Source: Bacteroidota bacterium
Lineage (GTDB): Bacteria; Bacteroidota; Bacteroidia; Flavobacteriales; Weeksellaceae
Reading direction: 5' to 3'
Length of the DNA: 31,073 nucleotides
Assembly (NCBI GenBank): GCA_023457935.1
Contig: JAEXBA010000018.1
Coordinates: 1-31,073 of the forward strand
The position numbers and the translations under genes are program-made. Below, in pieces: positions 27,536 through 31,073 of this stretch; position 1 is the stretch's first letter; each line of letters begins with the position of its first letter. Below the pieces are notes generated by a model. The model was not told the origin of the DNA. It saw only the letters and a program-made list of their open reading frames with translations, and did no database searches.

Positions 27536-29527
27536 ATGAACTTTAATCTGCATTCCGAATTTAAACCTACCGGAGACCAGCCACAGGCAATAAAAAAACT
27601 TACGGAAGGCCTAGAAACCGGCGAAAAATACCAGACACTTCTCGGCGTAACCGGCTCGGGAAAAACCTTTACCATCGCGAATGTCGTGAACAACGTTCAG
27701 CGGCCAACCATTGTATTGGCACACAACAAAACTCTGGCCGCGCAGCTTTTTATGGAGTTCAAAGAGTTTTTTCCGGACAATGCGGTTGAATATTTCGTTT
27801 CCTACTACGATTATTATCAGCCGGAAGCTTACATCGCACGAACCGGAACCTATATTGAAAAAGACCTTTCCATCAACGAAGAAGTTGAAAAACTGCGGCT
27901 TTCCGCAACGGCCAGTCTGCTTTCGGGCAGAAGAGACGTACTTATTGTGGCTTCCGTTTCCTGTATTTACGGTATCGGAAACCCGTCGGAATTCAACAAA
28001 TCTCTTATTTCGATTCAGGTTGGAAATAAAGTGACGAGAACCGCTTTTCTGCACTCTTTGGTTAACGCTCTATATGCCAGAACCTTAAATGAATTCCAGC
28101 GCGGAACATTCAGAGTAAAAGGAGATGTTATTGATGTTTTCCCGGCGTATTCGGACAACGCTTTGCGTGTACAGTTTTTTGGAGACGAAATTGAAAAAAT
28201 CCAGAGTTTTGATCCTGTTTCGGGCAATGTTATTTCTAATTTTGAACAGATTCAGATTTATCCTGCAAATCTTTTTGTAACGACAAAAGAAACTCTGAAC
28301 AGCGCCATCCGCGACATTCAGGACGACCTTGTAAAACAGGTTGAATTTTTTGAAAGCATAGAGAAACCGCTTGAAGCGAAGCGCCTTCAGGAAAGAACAG
28401 AACTCGACCTTGAAATGATTAAGGAACTGGGTTACTGTTCCGGAATTGAAAATTATTCCCGCTATATGGACGGCAGATTGCCGGGGTCGCGGCCTTTCTG
28501 TCTGTTGGATTATTTTCCGAAAGATTTTCTGATGGTGATTGATGAAAGTCACGTTACCATTCCACAGGTTCATGCAATGTACGGCGGTGACCGCAGCAGA
28601 AAGGAATCTTTGGTAGAATTTGGTTTCCGGCTTCCAGCGGCAATGGACAACCGGCCTTTGAAATTTGAAGAATTTGAGGGAATGCAGAATCAGGTTATTT
28701 ACGTTTCCGCAACGCCTGCAGATTATGAACTTGAAAAAACCGGCGGCGAGTACATTGAGCAGATTATCCGTCCGACCGGCCTCTTAGACCCGGTAATTGA
28801 AGTTCGACCGACGATGAATCAGATTGATGATTTGATGGAGGAAATTCAGAAGCGCGCAGAAGTAGATGAAAGGGTTTTGGTGACCACTTTGACCAAGAAA
28901 ATGGCCGAAGAACTCACAAAATATTTTACAAAATTCGGAATCCGCTGCCGCTACATTCATTCTGATGTAGAAACACTGGAAAGGATCCAGATTATGCAGG
29001 ATTTGCGGACCGGACTTTTTGATGTTCTGATTGGAGTGAATCTTCTGCGTGAAGGATTGGATCTGCCTGAAGTTTCACTAGTTGCCATTTTGGATGCGGA
29101 CAAAGAAGGAATGCTGCGTTCCCGCCGTTCTATGATTCAGACAGTCGGACGAGCTGCAAGAAACCTCAACGGAAAAGCAATTATGTATGCCGATAAAATG
29201 ACCGGAAGCATGCAAAGAACTATTGACGAAACCAATTACCGTCGCGAAAAACAGCAGAAATACAACGAGGAGAACAACATCACCCCGACACAGGTCAGCA
29301 AGAAAATTTCTGAAACCCTGGTTGGCCGCGCAAAAGACTTTCCGGACGAAAAATACACCCAAAAACAGCTTCTTGCCGAAGTCGCCGAAACCAAAGCCAG
29401 TTACGGAAGCGAAGATTTAGAAAAACTCATCCTGGAAAAACAGAAAGCTATGGAAGCAGCTGCAAAAAATCTGGATTTTATTAAAGCAGCAAAGCTAAGG
29501 GATGAAATTGCGGCGCTGAAGTCATAA
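27536..29527 (+). CDS. uvrB: UvrABC excinuclease subunit B
   Basis: A 663-residue protein, normal length. Walker A GVTGSGKT is at 37-44. The damage-probing beta-hairpin region reads YYDYYQPEAYI, and the helicase-fold core contains DESHVTIPQVHAMYGGDRSRKE and, near 540, the MIQTVGRAARN arginine-finger motif. The C-terminal UVR motif, which binds UvrC, is present (LEKQKAMEAAAKNLDFIKAA). It verifies DNA damage delivered by UvrA and recruits UvrC in nucleotide excision repair. uvrA and uvrC are not nearby. Confidence 0.98.
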   Translation: MNFNLHSEFKPTGDQPQAIKKLTEGLETGEKYQTLLGVTGSGKTFTIANVVNNVQRPTIVLAHNKTLAAQLFMEFKEFFPDNAVEYFVSYYDYYQPEAYIARTGTYIEKDLSINEEVEKLRLSATASLLSGRRDVLIVASVSCIYGIGNPSEFNKSLISIQVGNKVTRTAFLHSLVNALYARTLNEFQRGTFRVKGDVIDVFPAYSDNALRVQFFGDEIEKIQSFDPVSGNVISNFEQIQIYPANLFVTTKETLNSAIRDIQDDLVKQVEFFESIEKPLEAKRLQERTELDLEMIKELGYCSGIENYSRYMDGRLPGSRPFCLLDYFPKDFLMVIDESHVTIPQVHAMYGGDRSRKESLVEFGFRLPAAMDNRPLKFEEFEGMQNQVIYVSATPADYELEKTGGEYIEQIIRPTGLLDPVIEVRPTMNQIDDLMEEIQKRAEVDERVLVTTLTKKMAEELTKYFTKFGIRCRYIHSDVETLERIQIMQDLRTGLFDVLIGVNLLREGLDLPEVSLVAILDADKEGMLRSRRSMIQTVGRAARNLNGKAIMYADKMTGSMQRTIDETNYRREKQQKYNEENNITPTQVSKKISETLVGRAKDFPDEKYTQKQLLAEVAETKASYGSEDLEKLILEKQKAMEAAAKNLDFIKAAKLRDEIAALKS

Positions 29528-29558
29528 AATACAATTACATACTGTTTAGATAAAAACG

Positions 29559-29584
29559 TCTCGGATTAATCATCTGAGATTTTT
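29559..29584 (+). terminator. Probable terminator after uvrB
   Basis: TCTCGGAT (29559-29566) and ATCTGAGA (29572-29579) pair with one G-U wobble around a 5-base loop, followed by T5. It lies 32 bases after the stop. Confidence 0.7.
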
Positions 29585-29663
29585 GTGATTTGTAGTAGTT
29601 CTACGATATGCACAACCGGTACTATTTCCTATTTTTATTTTCCGGATTATTTCTTTTTTTTAA

Positions 29664-30635
29664 ATGCAGACAGAACCGTTTATCAAAGTGAAGACAAAGT
29701 CAGTTGTTTCTTTGGAAAAACTTTCCGAAGAATACAGTATTGCACCTGAAGAAATCCGGAAATTTCACAATGAACACTGCGCTGTTCACGAGATTCTTCC
29801 CGAAACGCTGCCCAAATTTGTAGAGTATATTTATCTTCCTGCTCATTCGGTAAAAAAAAGACAACAAAGTCTTTTACAGACGCCAGCTTTGGAACTACCA
29901 AATAAAATCAGTAAAAAGAAATATGGCGTGATAATCAGGTTTCCAAACAGAGATCTTCAGATTCACTACACTATTACTGTTTCACGTTTATCAGGTGGAA
30001 TTATTGAAATTCAAAAGGATAAAACATGGGTAAACAACGAGGAAGTTGACCGGCAGATTGAAAAACTCGCTGAAGCAGCTTCGGAAGCAGTTTATCCGTT
30101 GCAGGTTTCGACACAGTCCAATGGCGCATTAAACAAAATTATAAACCATAAAGACATTTCAGGAAGGTTTAAAAATGATATTTATCCCAAACTGCGCCAA
30201 TATTACGTTGGAAATGTTGCGGATGAAATTTTGGGGAAACTTACCAGATCATTTGATCAGTTGGGGAGTAACTGCGGGTTTTTACGAAAAAATTCTTTTT
30301 TCAACCTTTATTTTCAACCGGTGTACCGTTTTTACAGCAGTTTTAAAATAACACAAAATTTTTCATTCTATTTCCCGAAAGCGGATATTATGGCTGATTA
30401 TGATGCTGAATTTACTCTGGATAAAGAGTTTACACGCAGCAACAAAGTTGCAATGAGAATTGAAGGTGAAGAATCCGAAAGCTTCTTCAGCCGTCATAAA
30501 AAAAGAGGAAAGGTGGATTTGCTTTACAAGTTTCACCGTGACAATAATGAGATATTTTCGATAACGGGAAGTATTACCTGTTTTGAGAGAGAAACAGAAC
30601 ATATCACGCAGTTCGAGATGTTCGAATTGAATTAA
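29664..30635 (+). CDS. LysM-like domain protein of unknown function next to a DUF4280 gene
   Basis: A 323-residue protein with no signal peptide. Residues about 6-62 look like a LysM-type fold: FIKVKTKSVVSLEKLSEEYS, then IAPEEIRKFHN and EYIYLPAHS. The remainder (about 80-323) is a mixed alpha/beta region not recognised, including QIHYTITVSRLSGG and a charged segment FFSRHKKRGKVD. The gene is followed at 31 bases by a DUF4280 (PAAR-like) gene. LysM proteins occur in the baseplates of contractile injection systems, so a structural or loading role there is possible. G+C is fairly low in part (18/60 at 30301-30360). The ATG follows directly on an in-frame TAA, so no longer N-terminus is available. 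Confidence 0.62.
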   Translation: MQTEPFIKVKTKSVVSLEKLSEEYSIAPEEIRKFHNEHCAVHEILPETLPKFVEYIYLPAHSVKKRQQSLLQTPALELPNKISKKKYGVIIRFPNRDLQIHYTITVSRLSGGIIEIQKDKTWVNNEEVDRQIEKLAEAASEAVYPLQVSTQSNGALNKIINHKDISGRFKNDIYPKLRQYYVGNVADEILGKLTRSFDQLGSNCGFLRKNSFFNLYFQPVYRFYSSFKITQNFSFYFPKADIMADYDAEFTLDKEFTRSNKVAMRIEGEESESFFSRHKKRGKVDLLYKFHRDNNEIFSITGSITCFERETEHITQFEMFELN

Positions 30636-30666
30636 GTTTTTTATATTTAATGCATAAAAACACAAA

Positions 30667-31073
30667 ATGAGCCAAAAACATAAAGTATGTCAGGGCGCGA
30701 TCTGCAAATGTCAGTTTGGAACTATGCCGGACAAGCTTAAGGTTCTGACGCAGAACAAACACTACATCAACGATAAGGACGCGAAAGAAAAACTGGTAGC
30801 CACCCACATGGATATCGGGATGACTTTTGAAAAAAACACTTTTGGCCAGTGCAAACTGCAGCCTTCTTCATCCGGCTATCTTCCGTGTGTTCCCGCCTTA
30901 CAGAAATGGACGGGCCAATACGAGAAAGTAAAGTATGAAATCAATGGCGGAAACCCACTTTTAGAAGACAGCAAAGGAATCTGCGCAATCAGTGGAAGCC
31001 CGAGCATTGAGATAACTTTTCATGGGCAGACGGCGGAACCGACGCAGAAGAATGTGGAGAATGCGGAGGAAGA
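30667..31073 (+). CDS. DUF4280 PAAR-like protein (5' part, cut by the window edge)
   Basis: At least 135 residues are visible, and the frame is still open at the right edge. The start reads MSQKHKVCQGAICKCQFGTM, with the clustered cysteines (8, 13, 15) and the conserved QGA-C-C-FG pattern of DUF4280. GQCKLQPSSSGYLPCVPALQKW, then NPLLEDSKGICAISGSPSIEI follow, all family landmarks. DUF4280 proteins are PAAR-like spike tips or effector adaptors linked to Bacteroidota type VI secretion and related contractile systems. The final visible residues are Glu-rich (NVENAEEE), which may be a linker to a further domain outside the window. Confidence 0.85.
   Translation, partial: MSQKHKVCQGAICKCQFGTMPDKLKVLTQNKHYINDKDAKEKLVATHMDIGMTFEKNTFGQCKLQPSSSGYLPCVPALQKWTGQYEKVKYEINGGNPLLEDSKGICAISGSPSIEITFHGQTAEPTQKNVENAEE

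Noticed and set aside
27611..28573. Long minus-strand open frames opposite uvrB
   Set aside because: They are antisense to a highly conserved gene, contain no recognisable motif, and show the composition of a reverse-complement shadow.

Overview
The window looks like chromosomal DNA of a Bacteroidota member close to Chryseobacterium (Weeksellaceae). The signs are a GLPGLI-family protein, a type IX secretion (T9SS) type A sorting domain, many TAnnTTTG promoter elements of the Bacteroidota sigma factor, an M56/TonB_C version of the BlaI-BlaR pair, and A-rich rather than Shine-Dalgarno leaders. No rRNA, tRNA, CRISPR array, transposase or integrase was seen. No gene-free stretch exceeds 300 bases.

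Left part (1-8000, minus strand). Reading leftward: a HerA-like ATPase, a DEDDh exonuclease fused to a dead UvrC-type nuclease domain, lysA, a two-gene ATPase + DUF4276 (TOPRIM-like) cassette, three small exported proteins (TonB C-terminal-like fold clear in two of them), and the 5' end of miaB. The ATPase/DUF4276 pair is clearly more AT-rich than its neighbours, its genes overlap by ATGA, and it resembles two-gene anti-phage systems of the OLD/PARIS type. It is the best candidate here for a poorly described system.

Middle (8117-15199, plus strand). A GreA/B-like factor is followed by a TSUP exporter and then a tightly packed six-gene operon: metallo-beta-lactamase/double rhodanese (persulfide dioxygenase type), cupin, TPMT-type methyltransferase, DUF6132 protein, DUF2892-like membrane protein and thioredoxin. 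Together these read as a sulfide/persulfide handling module, with a perfect 16-bp palindrome in its leader. A leucine-rich-repeat T9SS cargo protein follows.

Right part (15361-31073). rplU-rpmA (L21 with a long extra C-terminal region), a GLPGLI protein, an acyltransferase, a small Thr-rich membrane protein, miaE, a DUF502 protein, a tryptophanase whose specificity residues indicate tryptophan rather than tyrosine, an outer-membrane barrel, a PQQ-type sugar dehydrogenase lipoprotein, another lipoprotein and an S41 protease. Then come a BlaI repressor and M56 sensor protease with a textbook TACAnnTGTA operator on the promoter, uvrB, and at the right edge a LysM-like protein next to a truncated DUF4280 (PAAR-like) gene. 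These last two probably open a contractile injection or type VI secretion locus outside the window.

Starts were moved to internal codons where the longest open frame ran past an obvious signal peptide or an ATGA/TAATG junction.
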